NCBI RefSeq assembly: GCF_001314225.1
Contig: NZ_CP012697.1
Span: forward strand, 558,001-622,000
Source: Microbacterium sp. No. 7
Lineage (GTDB): Bacteria; Actinomycetota; Actinomycetes; Actinomycetales; Microbacteriaceae
Direction of reading: 5' to 3'
Length of the DNA: 64,000 bases
Shown here in pieces: positions 24,728 to 33,016 of the stretch (the stretch's first letter is position 1; each line of letters begins with the position of its first letter). A program made the position numbers and the translations under genes. A model generated the notes under the pieces. It was given only the letters and a program-made list of their open reading frames with translations, ran no database searches and was not told the DNA's origin.

Positions 24728-25654
24728 ATGGCGATCGATTCAGCGACACAGTCCTTTCTTGCCGCAGCAGCCGCAGCCGGGCGGAAGCCCCTGCACGAGA
24801 GCACGCCCGCGGAGGCGCGCGAGGCGAGCGCCGGCAGCGAGGCGATGTACGGCAGCGGGCCCGAGATGGCCTCGAGCGAGGACATCACGCTCACCGCGGC
24901 CGACGGCGGCTCCTTCGTGGTGCGGGTGCTCCGCCCCCGCACGCGGCCGAAGGCCGTGCTGACCTACTACCACGGCGGCGGATGGGTGCTCGCCGACATC
25001 GTCGGCTTCGACGCGCTCGGGCGCACGATCGCCGCGGCCGCCGACGTCGCCGTCGTGCTGGTCAACTACCGCAAGGCGCCGGAGAACCCGTTCCCCGCGG
25101 CCGTCGAGGACGCCTGGACCGCGCTGCGGTGGGTCGACCAGAACGTCGAGGCGATCGCGGGCGAGCGGGTGCCCCTGCTCGTCGGCGGCGATTCCGCAGG
25201 CGGCAACCTCGCGATCGTCACGGCGCTCCGGGCGCGCGAGGCCGGCGGTCCCGCGATCGAGCTCGCACTGCTCGTCTACCCCGTGACCGACAGCGACACG
25301 GGTCGCCCGTCGTACGTCGACCCGGCCAATCAGCTCATGCTGTCGAAGCCCGCGATGGAGTGGTTCTTCGAGCACTACGTCGGCGACGGCGACCGTGCGC
25401 ACCCCGAGATCAGCCCGCTGCGCGTGCCCGACCTGTCGGGGTTCCCGGCGAGCGTCGTCGCCCTCGCGGAGCACGACCCGCTGCTCGACGAGGGCGCCGC
25501 GTTCGCCGAGCGCCTGCGCGAGGTCGGGGCGCTGCGCGACGTGCGCGTCTTCGACGGGCAGATGCACGGGTTCTTCACGATGGTCAACGTGCTGCCGGGC
25601 AGCGCCGCGGCGATCGACTACCTCGTCGCGCACGTGCGCGACCACCTGGACTGA
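24728..25654 (+). CDS. Alpha/beta-hydrolase, hormone-sensitive-lipase (family IV) esterase
   Basis: A 308-residue esterase with the family IV signatures HGGGWV (oxyanion hole), GDSAGGN (nucleophile serine), EHDPLLDEG (catalytic Asp) and MHGFF (catalytic His). These enzymes hydrolyse acyl esters and some lactones in the cytoplasm; no signal peptide is seen. Its position, followed by an alcohol dehydrogenase and an aldehyde dehydrogenase, fits hydrolysis of the ester or lactone produced by a Baeyer-Villiger enzyme, releasing an alcohol that is then oxidised twice. The start ATG 24728 gives a normal N-terminal cap; a longer frame from 24608 is unsupported. Confidence 0.93.
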   Translation: MAIDSATQSFLAAAAAAGRKPLHESTPAEAREASAGSEAMYGSGPEMASSEDITLTAADGGSFVVRVLRPRTRPKAVLTYYHGGGWVLADIVGFDALGRTIAAAADVAVVLVNYRKAPENPFPAAVEDAWTALRWVDQNVEAIAGERVPLLVGGDSAGGNLAIVTALRAREAGGPAIELALLVYPVTDSDTGRPSYVDPANQLMLSKPAMEWFFEHYVGDGDRAHPEISPLRVPDLSGFPASVVALAEHDPLLDEGAAFAERLREVGALRDVRVFDGQMHGFFTMVNVLPGSAAAIDYLVAHVRDHLD

Positions 25655-25706
25655 GCACGGCCGTCCCGCCGCGACCCCGCACGATCACCGCTCGAAGGAG
25701 AGAGAC

Positions 25707-26843
25707 ATGTCCACAGCCGCACACGACGCGATCGACGGCACGACCCGGGCGCGCGCCGCGCTCCTGGTCGACCGCGAGGGCCATTCGTTCACGATCACCG
25801 AGGTCGACGTCAGCGCGCCCGGCGACGGCGAGGTGCTGGTCGACATCCGCGCGTCGAGCCTCTGCCACAGCGACTGGAACTTCGTCGTCAACGACTACGG
25901 CCATCCGCTGCCCGCGCTGCTGGGGCACGAGATCGCCGGAGTGGTGCGGGAGGTCGGCCCCGGGGTGGTCGACGTCGCCGTCGGCGACCACGTCGTCGCG
26001 TGCGTCGTGCCGTCGTGCGGCCGATGCGAGAAGTGCCTGGAGGGCGAGCGCGTGCAGTGCCTCGACCCCCAGTCCTCCCAGCGCTCGCCCGGCGCCGCAC
26101 CGCGCGTGACGCGGGACGGCGGCTACGTGTGGCAGATGCAGGGCCTGGGCGGCTTCAGCGACCGCGCGCTCATCCACGAGAGCCAGCTCGTCCGGGTCGA
26201 CCCCGCGGTGCCGCTCGACCGGGCCGCCGTGCTCGGCTGCGGCGTCGTCACCGGCGCCGGCGCCGTGCTGCGCAGCGCCGACGTGCGGCCCCGCGAGACG
26301 GTCGTCGTCTTCGGCGCCGGCGGCGTCGGGCTGAGCGCGGCGCAGGCCGCCGCGATCGTCGGCGCGAGGAAGGTGATCGTCGTCGACATCGAGGACGGTC
26401 GCCTCGAGCTCGCCCGGCGCTTCGGCGCGACCCACGTGATCAACGGCGCGACGCAGGACGTCGTCGCCGAGATCCGCGCCCTCACGGGCGGACGCGGCGT
26501 CGACCACGCCTTCGAGATGACCGGCCTCCCCGGCCCGCTGCAGCAGGCCTACGCGGTGCTCGGCGCCCGTGGAACGGTCTACCTCATCGGCATGCAGCCG
26601 GTGGGCAGCACGTTCCCGCTGCCGGCCGACAGCCTGTCGACCGAGGCGTCCGTGCGGGCGGTGAAGATGGGCTCGACCAACTTCAAGGTCGACATCCCCT
26701 ACTACGCCGAGCTGTACCTCCAGGGACGGTTCAACCTCGACGACCTCGTCTCGGCGCACATCCCGCTCGACCGGATCAACGAGGCGTACGCCGACATGCT
26801 CGCGGGCAGCACCGTCGGCCGCACCGTGATCGTCTTCGACTGA
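25707..26843 (+). CDS. Zinc-dependent alcohol dehydrogenase
   Basis: A 378-residue medium-chain dehydrogenase. Catalytic zinc ligands are visible at Cys53 (SLCHSD) and in GHE (His74-Glu75), and the structural zinc site Cys104, Cys107, Cys110, Cys118 is complete. The Rossmann motif is GAGGVGLSAAQ and beta-2 ends in VVDIED, which favours NAD. The sequence resembles the class III-like actinobacterial dehydrogenases, some of which use tightly bound NAD or mycothiol. It should oxidise the alcohol freed by the upstream esterase. AAGGAGAGAG precedes the ATG. It lies 52 bp after the esterase and 31 bp before an aldehyde dehydrogenase. Confidence 0.93.
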   Translation: MSTAAHDAIDGTTRARAALLVDREGHSFTITEVDVSAPGDGEVLVDIRASSLCHSDWNFVVNDYGHPLPALLGHEIAGVVREVGPGVVDVAVGDHVVACVVPSCGRCEKCLEGERVQCLDPQSSQRSPGAAPRVTRDGGYVWQMQGLGGFSDRALIHESQLVRVDPAVPLDRAAVLGCGVVTGAGAVLRSADVRPRETVVVFGAGGVGLSAAQAAAIVGARKVIVVDIEDGRLELARRFGATHVINGATQDVVAEIRALTGGRGVDHAFEMTGLPGPLQQAYAVLGARGTVYLIGMQPVGSTFPLPADSLSTEASVRAVKMGSTNFKVDIPYYAELYLQGRFNLDDLVSAHIPLDRINEAYADMLAGSTVGRTVIVFD

Positions 26844-26874
26844 CACATCCGACCCGACGAGAGGAGACGGGACA

Positions 26875-28356
26875 ATGAGCATCACGACCGCAGCGGAGAC
26901 CGGCACGGAGGTCTCGTTCAGCCGGGACCGGCTGTTCATCGGCGGCGAATGGGTGGAGCCTTCGGGAGACGAGCGCATCGACATCGTGGACCCGGCCACG
27001 GAGGAGGTGATCGGCTCCATCCCGCAGGCCGACGAGCGCGACGCCGAGCGTGCCGTGGCGGCGGCCGTCGACGCGTTCCACTCGAGCGAGTGGCGCGACC
27101 TCGACTACGTCGAGCGCGCCGCCGTGCTCAGCCGCGTGGCGGACGAGCTGGAGGCGCGCACGGAGCAGATCGCGCAGTACTACACGCGCGACTTCGGGGG
27201 TCTTCTCGTCGCCGGCCGGATGCTGCCCGCACGCGGCGGCGGGATCCTCCGCGCGCACGAGGACTTCGCGCGACAGCTGCCGCAGGGGCCCGAGCGCCGG
27301 TCGATCGGCGGCATCGACGCGCTCGTGATCCGCGAGCCGGTCGGACCCGTGCTCGGGATCGTGCCGTGGAACTCCACGTTCCCGATCAGCATCGTCAAGA
27401 TCGCCCCGGCGTTGCTGGCGGGCTGCCCGATCGTCGTCAAGATCGCGACCGAGAGCCCCCTGGCCAGCTTCCCCATCGCCGAGGCGCTGCAGGCGGCCGG
27501 CGTTCCCGCGGGCCTCGTGAGCCTGCTGCCCGGCGGACGCGAGGCGCTCGGCCCCCTCACACGGCGCGACGAGTTCCGCCACATCTCGTTCACGGGGAGC
27601 ACGGAGTCGGGGGTGGCGATCATGAAGGACGCCGCCGAGCACATGGCCGACGTCACGCTCGAGCTGGGCGGCAAATCGCCCGGGATCATCCTCGACGACA
27701 TGGATCCCGCGACCGACGCTCCGCTGCTGTTCCCCGGCACCATGGGGCAGTCCGGTCAGGTGTGCGTCACCTACTCGCGGCTGCTCGTGCCGAGGTCGCG
27801 GGAGGCCGAGTGGCGCACGGCCCTCGCTGACTTCTACGGGAGCCTCGTCATCGGCGATCCCGCCGATCCGGCCACGCAGATCGGCCCGCTCGTGACCGAG
27901 ACCCACCGGCGCAAGGTCGAGTCGTACATCGACGTCGCCCGTGCCGAGGGCGCGACGATCGTCACCGGGGGCGGACGGCCCCCGGGGCTCGAACGCGGAT
28001 ACTTCGTGCAGCCGACCCTGGTCGCCGACGTGACCTCCGACATGCGCATCGTCCGCGAGGAGGTCTTCGGGCCCGTCATCGTCCTGCAGGCGTACGACGA
28101 CGAGGACGACGCCGTGCGCATCGCCAACGACACGCACTACGGGCTCGCCGCCGGCGTGTTCACCCGCGACCAGGAGCGGGCGCTGCGCATCGCGCGACGA
28201 CTGGAGGCCGGCAGCATCAGCATCAACATGTCGGGGGCGTGCTTGAGCATTCCCTTCGGCGGGTACAAGATGTCAGGCATCGGGCGCGAAGGCGGCTACG
28301 AAGGCGTCGAGGCGCTGCTGGAGTACAAGCAGATCCAGCTCGGCAGGAGCGCCTGA
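26875..28356 (+). CDS. Aldehyde dehydrogenase
   Basis: A 493-residue aldehyde dehydrogenase. Catalytic elements are the Asn in PWNSTFPIS, Glu in LELGGKSPGII and the nucleophile Cys in QSGQVCVTY. The sequence ends in SGIGREGGYEGVEALLEYKQ, as usual. It follows the alcohol dehydrogenase directly and should convert its aldehyde product into a carboxylic acid for CoA activation. It is diverged from the aldehyde dehydrogenase at 20599, so the two probably have different substrates. GAGGAGACGG upstream of ATG 26875 provides the ribosome-binding site. A LysR regulator begins 49 bp downstream. Confidence 0.94.
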   Translation: MSITTAAETGTEVSFSRDRLFIGGEWVEPSGDERIDIVDPATEEVIGSIPQADERDAERAVAAAVDAFHSSEWRDLDYVERAAVLSRVADELEARTEQIAQYYTRDFGGLLVAGRMLPARGGGILRAHEDFARQLPQGPERRSIGGIDALVIREPVGPVLGIVPWNSTFPISIVKIAPALLAGCPIVVKIATESPLASFPIAEALQAAGVPAGLVSLLPGGREALGPLTRRDEFRHISFTGSTESGVAIMKDAAEHMADVTLELGGKSPGIILDDMDPATDAPLLFPGTMGQSGQVCVTYSRLLVPRSREAEWRTALADFYGSLVIGDPADPATQIGPLVTETHRRKVESYIDVARAEGATIVTGGGRPPGLERGYFVQPTLVADVTSDMRIVREEVFGPVIVLQAYDDEDDAVRIANDTHYGLAAGVFTRDQERALRIARRLEAGSISINMSGACLSIPFGGYKMSGIGREGGYEGVEALLEYKQIQLGRSA

Positions 28357-28405
28357 GCCCGCGTCGCGCGCCCGGCCGGCGGGGCGTCCTCGAAGAGGAG
28401 GGATC

Positions 28406-29284
28406 GTGGAACTCCACCAGCTGCGGTATCTCGTGCTGGCCGTCGACGAGCGGAGCTTCTCCCGCGCGGCCGAGATCGCGCACGTGAGCGTGTCGGCGGT
28501 CAGCCGGGGCGTGCAGCAGCTGGAGAAGACGCTCGGCGTCGCGCTCCTCGTGCGCGGCAAGGCCGAGCTCACGCTCACGCAGGAGGGCGAGCGTCTGCTC
28601 CCGCACGCGCGCGCCGTCGTCGACCGCATCGACCGCATGCGCAGCAGCGTGCGCGACATGAGCGGGGCGCGGCCGTTCGTCATCGGCATCCCGAGCGTGC
28701 TGAACCCGTCGCTGCCCGACCGCGTCGTCGAGATCCTGCCGTCGGTGCTGCCCGGCCGGCCCGCGGTCGTGCGGATGATCCGCTTCTCGGAGCAGCGGTC
28801 GCTCCTGGTCAGCGGCGCGATCGACCTCGCCGTCTCGTTCGCCGCCCCGCTCGGCACCGACGAGATCGCCGTGCCGATCCAGGAGGTGCCCTCGTACCTG
28901 GCGGTCGCGCGCGACCACCCGCTCGCCGGGCGGTCGTCCCTCGACCTGGGTGATCTGCGCGGCCAGAGGCTGTGCCTGCTCACCGAGGGCGGGCGTCCCT
29001 ATCGCGAGCCCTCGATGGGCTCTCCCGGCCACCTGCACTATGACGACGACATCTCGCGGATCGCGGCGCGCGTGCTGCTGGAGAGCGCGGCCGCGCTCGT
29101 GACGACGCCCGACATCGTGCCGACGGCCCGCGTGTTCTCGGGTCCCGAGTTCGTGCGGGTGCCGATCACCGCGCCCGTCGCGTCGATCGTCGCGACCTGG
29201 CGGCCCGCGATGATCGGCGCGGGGCCGTCGACGCGGCTCGCCGCCATGCTCGACCCGGCGGCGCCCGAGCGCGTGCCCGCCTGA
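28406..29284 (+). CDS. LysR-family transcriptional regulator
   Basis: A 292-residue regulator. The N-terminal winged helix is MELHQLRYLVLAVDERSFSRAAE, SVSAVSRGVQQLEKTLGVALLVR, and a linker helix follows. The rest is the effector-binding periplasmic-binding-like fold, with PFVIGIPSVLN and the two-lobed layout. The GTG start at 28406 follows AGGAGG. Unusually for the family it is co-directional with, and downstream of, the genes it may control rather than divergent, so it could act on the operon promoter at about 15950, on 24507-24727, or on the next gene. A small hairpin after its stop suggests the operon may pause here. Confidence 0.93.
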   Translation: MELHQLRYLVLAVDERSFSRAAEIAHVSVSAVSRGVQQLEKTLGVALLVRGKAELTLTQEGERLLPHARAVVDRIDRMRSSVRDMSGARPFVIGIPSVLNPSLPDRVVEILPSVLPGRPAVVRMIRFSEQRSLLVSGAIDLAVSFAAPLGTDEIAVPIQEVPSYLAVARDHPLAGRSSLDLGDLRGQRLCLLTEGGRPYREPSMGSPGHLHYDDDISRIAARVLLESAAALVTTPDIVPTARVFSGPEFVRVPITAPVASIVATWRPAMIGAGPSTRLAAMLDPAAPERVPA

Positions 29285-29298
29285 GCGGGCGTCGCCGC

Positions 29299-29312
29299 GC
29301 CCGGTTCCGGGC
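29299..29312 (+). terminator. Small GC hairpin after LysR
   Basis: GCCCGG (29299-29304) pairs with CCGGGC (29307-29312) 15 bp downstream of the LysR stop. The realistic stem is short and a T-run is missing, so termination is uncertain. Confidence 0.3.
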
Positions 29313-29449
29313 TTGCGTCCTCGTCAACGGGCGTGTGCGTCTTTTGCGATGGACGCCCCGGAGGCACCGGGTTAGCGTTCGAGGAATCGCCCGACGACGA
29401 CGTCGCGGCGACGCTGCGGTCCCGCAGCCACGAGCCTCAGGAGCTGTCG

Positions 29450-30742
29450 ATGATGATGCCCCCGCCCCACCGCCGCACCGTGCCGGTGCTGGCGCTGCTG
29501 ACCGCCGCCGCCCTCCTCGCGGGGTGCGCGTCCGCCGACCCCGCGCAGGACGCCGACGACGTCGCCGCTGCGGCGGGCGTCGCGCACGGCGCGAGCAAGG
29601 AGGAGTACCTCGCGGCGTTCGAGGACGTCGAGGAGATCACGCTCATCACGCAGCTCGGCGGTGCCGAGGGCTCGATCAGCAACGTCTCCAAGGAGGCGTA
29701 CATGGACGCCGTCACGGAGTGGTCGGGCGGCCGGATCACCTTCGAGGTCGCCTACGGCAACGGCATCGTCATGGACCCGACCGAGGGCGACAACGCGCTC
29801 GCCGATGGTCGCCTCGACCTCAACTTCGCGGTCGGCGCGGGCTTCGAGCCCGACGTGTACCCCTACAACCGGCTCCTCAGCGACGCCGGGTTCCTCACCG
29901 CCTACGGGCCGAGCGGCGCGACCGCCTTGACGGGTTTCATGATGCAGGTGATGGCCGACAACGACGTCTTCTATCAGGAATGGGAGGACGCGGGCGTGCA
30001 CATCCTGGCGCCCACGCACAACGGCATCCTGTCGGCCATCTTCATCCTCGCGTGCTCCGACGACTACGCGAACTCGGCCGCCGGCATCTCCGGGCGCATC
30101 GCCGCCGTGGGCAGCGCCGCCAACCAGGCGCAGGCGGGCGGGCTCGGGCTGACCCCCGTGACACTCCCCTGGACCGAGGTCTACGAGGGGCTCCAGCGCG
30201 GCGTCGTCGACTGCTACGTGACGCCCCTCTCGGCGATCCAGTCGGCGAGCCTCGACCCGCTGATCCCCTTCGCCTCCGCCGACACCGACGTCGCGTTCGC
30301 GAACATCCCGACCGCACTGGCCTTCGGGAAGGACCGGTGGGACGAGCTGCCCCTCGTCGCGCGGCAGCTGCTGTTCGACCGGATGGACGTGCTGTTCACG
30401 ACCGCGTGGACGGAGGACTTCGGCGGGGCGGGGGAGATGCTCGCGAAGCTCGAGTCGCACGGCGGCGGACTCGTGCCGTTCGAGGCCGACGCGCGCGCCG
30501 CGCTGCGGGCCGCGAACGAGAAGCTGCTCGCCGACATGGCCGCGCGCGGCCTCGACGGCGTCGACGTCGACCGGTTCGTCGAGATCGCCGACGAGTGGCA
30601 GGACCGCATCGCCGAGTACGGGCTGCCGCAGGGAGACCTCGCCGAGTACCTGCGCGGCACGGCGCCCACGCCGGCGGACTTCGACGCGATCCTCGACGCC
30701 CTGTTCACCGAGTTCCTGGCCGACCGCCGGCCGGCCGCATGA
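29450..30742 (+). CDS. TRAP transporter solute-binding lipoprotein (paralogue 2)
   Basis: A 430-residue lipoprotein with signal helix (LALLTAAALLAGC) ending in a lipobox. After a short linker it has the shared block GASKEEYLAAFEDVEEITL, then SKEAYMDAVTEWSGGRITFE, ADGRLDLNFAVGAGFEPDVYP and WTEVYEGLQRGVVDCYV, aligning throughout with the proteins at 22154, 34095 and 47772. Three consecutive ATGs at 29450, 29453 and 29456 are possible starts, with AGGAG at 29439-29443. The stop codon overlaps a possible ATG of the BVMO gene (30739). A binding protein directly coupled to a Baeyer-Villiger enzyme suggests that the imported compound is ketone-forming. Confidence 0.9.
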   Translation: MMMPPPHRRTVPVLALLTAAALLAGCASADPAQDADDVAAAAGVAHGASKEEYLAAFEDVEEITLITQLGGAEGSISNVSKEAYMDAVTEWSGGRITFEVAYGNGIVMDPTEGDNALADGRLDLNFAVGAGFEPDVYPYNRLLSDAGFLTAYGPSGATALTGFMMQVMADNDVFYQEWEDAGVHILAPTHNGILSAIFILACSDDYANSAAGISGRIAAVGSAANQAQAGGLGLTPVTLPWTEVYEGLQRGVVDCYVTPLSAIQSASLDPLIPFASADTDVAFANIPTALAFGKDRWDELPLVARQLLFDRMDVLFTTAWTEDFGGAGEMLAKLESHGGGLVPFEADARAALRAANEKLLADMAARGLDGVDVDRFVEIADEWQDRIAEYGLPQGDLAEYLRGTAPTPADFDAILDALFTEFLADRRPAA

Positions 30743-30792
30743 GCGGGTGGCCCGAGGAGACGACCGGCGGATCCACGAGGAGAGGAACGGAC

Positions 30793-32448
30793 ATGACCGC
30801 CACCCACACACCGCACGCCGTCGACGCGGTCGTCGTCGGAGCCGGGTTCAGCGGCCTGTACATGACCCATCGCCTGCGCGGGCTGGGGATGTCGATCCAG
30901 GGCTTCGAAGGCGCCGACGACGTCGGCGGCACCTGGTACTGGAACCGCTACCCGGGGGCGCGGTGCGACGTCGAGAGCCTCGACTACTCGTACTCCTTCA
31001 GCCCCGAGCTGGAGCAGGAATGGGTCTGGAGCGAGCGGTACGCCGCGCAGGCCGAGATCCTCCGCTACCTGGAGCACGTCGCCGACCGGTTCGACCTGCG
31101 CCGGTCGTACCGGTTCTCGACGCGCGTTGTCGCGGCGCACTGGGACGATCGCGCACGACGCTGGCGGGTGCGCGACGACCGCGGCGAGGACTGGACGGCG
31201 CGCTATCTCGTGATGGCCACGGGAACCCTCTCGGTGCCCCTGGAGCCGGCGATCGAGGGCATCGACGACTTCGAGGGCACGGTGCTGCAGACCGGGCGCT
31301 GGCCGCACGAGCCGGTCGACGTGCGTGGACGCCGCGTCGTCGTCGTCGGCACGGGCTCGTCGGCGGTGCAGGTCATCCCGGAGCTCGCGGCAGAGGCCGC
31401 GTCGCTCACGGTGCTGCAGCGGACGCCGAACTACGTGCTGCCGGCCCGCAACCGCCTGCTGACGGCGGAGGAGCTGGCCGCGGAGAAGGCCGCGTACGCG
31501 GAGCGTCGCGACCTCGCGCACCGCTCGCCGACCGGTCAGCCCGGCCCGACGCCGACGCGCAACGCCGTCGACGTCGACGAGCGGGAGCGGCGGGAGGCGT
31601 TCGAGCGGGGCTGGCAGGTCGGCGGCGTGGGCATGTCGCGGATCTTCGCCGACACGCAGCGCGACGACGTCGCGAACGGCTACCTCGCCGACTTCATCCG
31701 CGAGAAGATCCGCGCGGCCGTCGACGACCCCGAGGTCGCCCGCCTGCTGTCGCCCGTGACGTATCCGTTCGGCGGCAAGCGTCCGTGCGTGGGGACCGGC
31801 TACTACGAGACCTTCAACCGCGACAACGTGCGCCTGGTCGACCTGCGCAGCGACCCGATCGTGCGGCTGCGCCCCGGCGGCGTCGAGCTCGCCTCCGGCG
31901 AGGTGCCCGCCGACGTGCTCGTGCTCGCGACCGGGTTCGACGCGTTCAGCGGGCCGCTCGCGGCGATCGACCTGCGCGGACGGGACGGCGTGCCGCTGAC
32001 CGCGCACTGGTCGGCGGGCCCCACGGCCTATCTCGGCATCGCCGTGTCGGGCTTCCCGAACATGTTCGTGCTCACGGGGCCCGGAAGCCCGTCGGTGCTG
32101 AGCAACATGGTGCACTCCATCGAGCAGCACGTCGACTGGCTCGCCGAGCTGCTGCGCCGGGCCGAGCGCGACGGCATCGCCGAGATCGAGGCGCGCGCCG
32201 AGGCCGAGGACGCGTGGGCGCGGCAGATCGACGAGATCGGCGCGCACACGATGTTCGCGCGCACCGACAACTGGTACCTGGGCTCGAACGTGCCGGGAAA
32301 GCCGCGTCGCTTCGTCATGTTCGCCGCGGGCACCGACAGGTATCGCGGGATCTGCGACGACGAGGCCGCGGCGGGCTATCCCGGCTTCGTGCTGCGTGAC
32401 CCCGCGGGGTCGGCCGCGTCGCCGCGCGAGAGCGTCGCGACCGGCTGA
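30793..32448 (+). CDS. Flavin-containing Baeyer-Villiger monooxygenase, cyclohexanone-monooxygenase-like
   Basis: A 551-residue FAD/NADPH enzyme. FAD-binding GAGFSG is at residues 16-21, DDVGGTWYWNRYPGARCD is the conserved FAD/substrate segment, and the NADPH motif GTGSSA is at 186-191. The type I fingerprint FxGxxxHxxxWP lies at 160-171 but reads F-E-G-T-V-L-Q-T-G-R-W-P, so the usual His is Gln166. It is otherwise very like enzymes acting on cyclic ketones. It should insert oxygen next to a carbonyl to give a lactone. ATG 30793 has a GAGAGGAA site; ATG 30739 overlapping the previous stop is the alternative. A MarR gene follows. Confidence 0.93.
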   Translation: MTATHTPHAVDAVVVGAGFSGLYMTHRLRGLGMSIQGFEGADDVGGTWYWNRYPGARCDVESLDYSYSFSPELEQEWVWSERYAAQAEILRYLEHVADRFDLRRSYRFSTRVVAAHWDDRARRWRVRDDRGEDWTARYLVMATGTLSVPLEPAIEGIDDFEGTVLQTGRWPHEPVDVRGRRVVVVGTGSSAVQVIPELAAEAASLTVLQRTPNYVLPARNRLLTAEELAAEKAAYAERRDLAHRSPTGQPGPTPTRNAVDVDERERREAFERGWQVGGVGMSRIFADTQRDDVANGYLADFIREKIRAAVDDPEVARLLSPVTYPFGGKRPCVGTGYYETFNRDNVRLVDLRSDPIVRLRPGGVELASGEVPADVLVLATGFDAFSGPLAAIDLRGRDGVPLTAHWSAGPTAYLGIAVSGFPNMFVLTGPGSPSVLSNMVHSIEQHVDWLAELLRRAERDGIAEIEARAEAEDAWARQIDEIGAHTMFARTDNWYLGSNVPGKPRRFVMFAAGTDRYRGICDDEAAAGYPGFVLRDPAGSAASPRESVATG

Positions 32449-32542
32449 CGCCGCGCCTCGCGCGGAGTTCGGATCCGCGCCCTTCCTCGCTACGCTGGCA
32501 GCCGAGGCCACGCCTGCGTGGCGGGGAAGGAGCCTCTGGTCG

Positions 32543-32998
32543 ATGACGGCAGCAGAAGATCCGGGCGCCGACGCGTCGGGCAGCCAGTGGACCCGCGAGG
32601 TGCACGAGCGCAGCGCGCTGCAGGTGCTCGTCAACGAGAGCTATCGGCTCTACCGGCGCGCGGCGCGGCGTGCGGAGGGAGAGCGCTCGAGCGCGCAGTA
32701 TCGCATCCTCGGCGCGCTCGCGTACCTCGGCGAGACGCGGCTGTCGGATCTCGCCGCGTACGAGCAGATCAGCCAGGCGGGCGTCGCGAAGGTGTTCGTC
32801 GTCCTGGAGGCCGAGGGGCTCGTGGAGCGGCGACCGGATCCGAGCGACGGCCGCGCGCAGCTCGCGCGCATCACCGACGCGGGCATCGCCGACTTCCGGG
32901 CGTTCCTCGGCCGGCTCGACGACGTGCTCCCGGCGCTGAGCGCCCGCGAGAACGCGATCCTGCGCAGGGCGACCGAGATCGTGCGCCGCGCGGACTGA
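32543..32998 (+). CDS. MarR-family transcriptional regulator
   Basis: A 151-residue winged-helix regulator. The DNA-binding region has LSDLAAYEQISQAGVAKVFVVLEAEGLVERRPDPSDGRAQLARIT, which is the MarR helix-turn-helix and beta-wing, and flanking helices form the dimer. MarR proteins usually bind short palindromes and release DNA on binding aromatic or fatty acid ligands. The start ATG 32543 follows GGGGAAGGAG. It is the last gene of the run that begins at 16049 or 24728, and it converges with the luciferase-like gene ending at 33017. The palindromic AT-rich islands in the window are candidate targets. Confidence 0.92.
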   Translation: MTAAEDPGADASGSQWTREVHERSALQVLVNESYRLYRRAARRAEGERSSAQYRILGALAYLGETRLSDLAAYEQISQAGVAKVFVVLEAEGLVERRPDPSDGRAQLARITDAGIADFRAFLGRLDDVLPALSARENAILRRATEIVRRAD

Positions 32999-33000
32999 TG

Positions 33001-33016
33001 CGGCGGCGCACCGCCG
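33001..33016. terminator. Short hairpin between convergent MarR and luciferase-like genes
   Basis: CGGCGG (33001-33006) pairs with CCGCCG (33011-33016) across a 4-nt loop and fills the whole 18-bp gap. A weak bidirectional terminator is possible. Confidence 0.35.
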
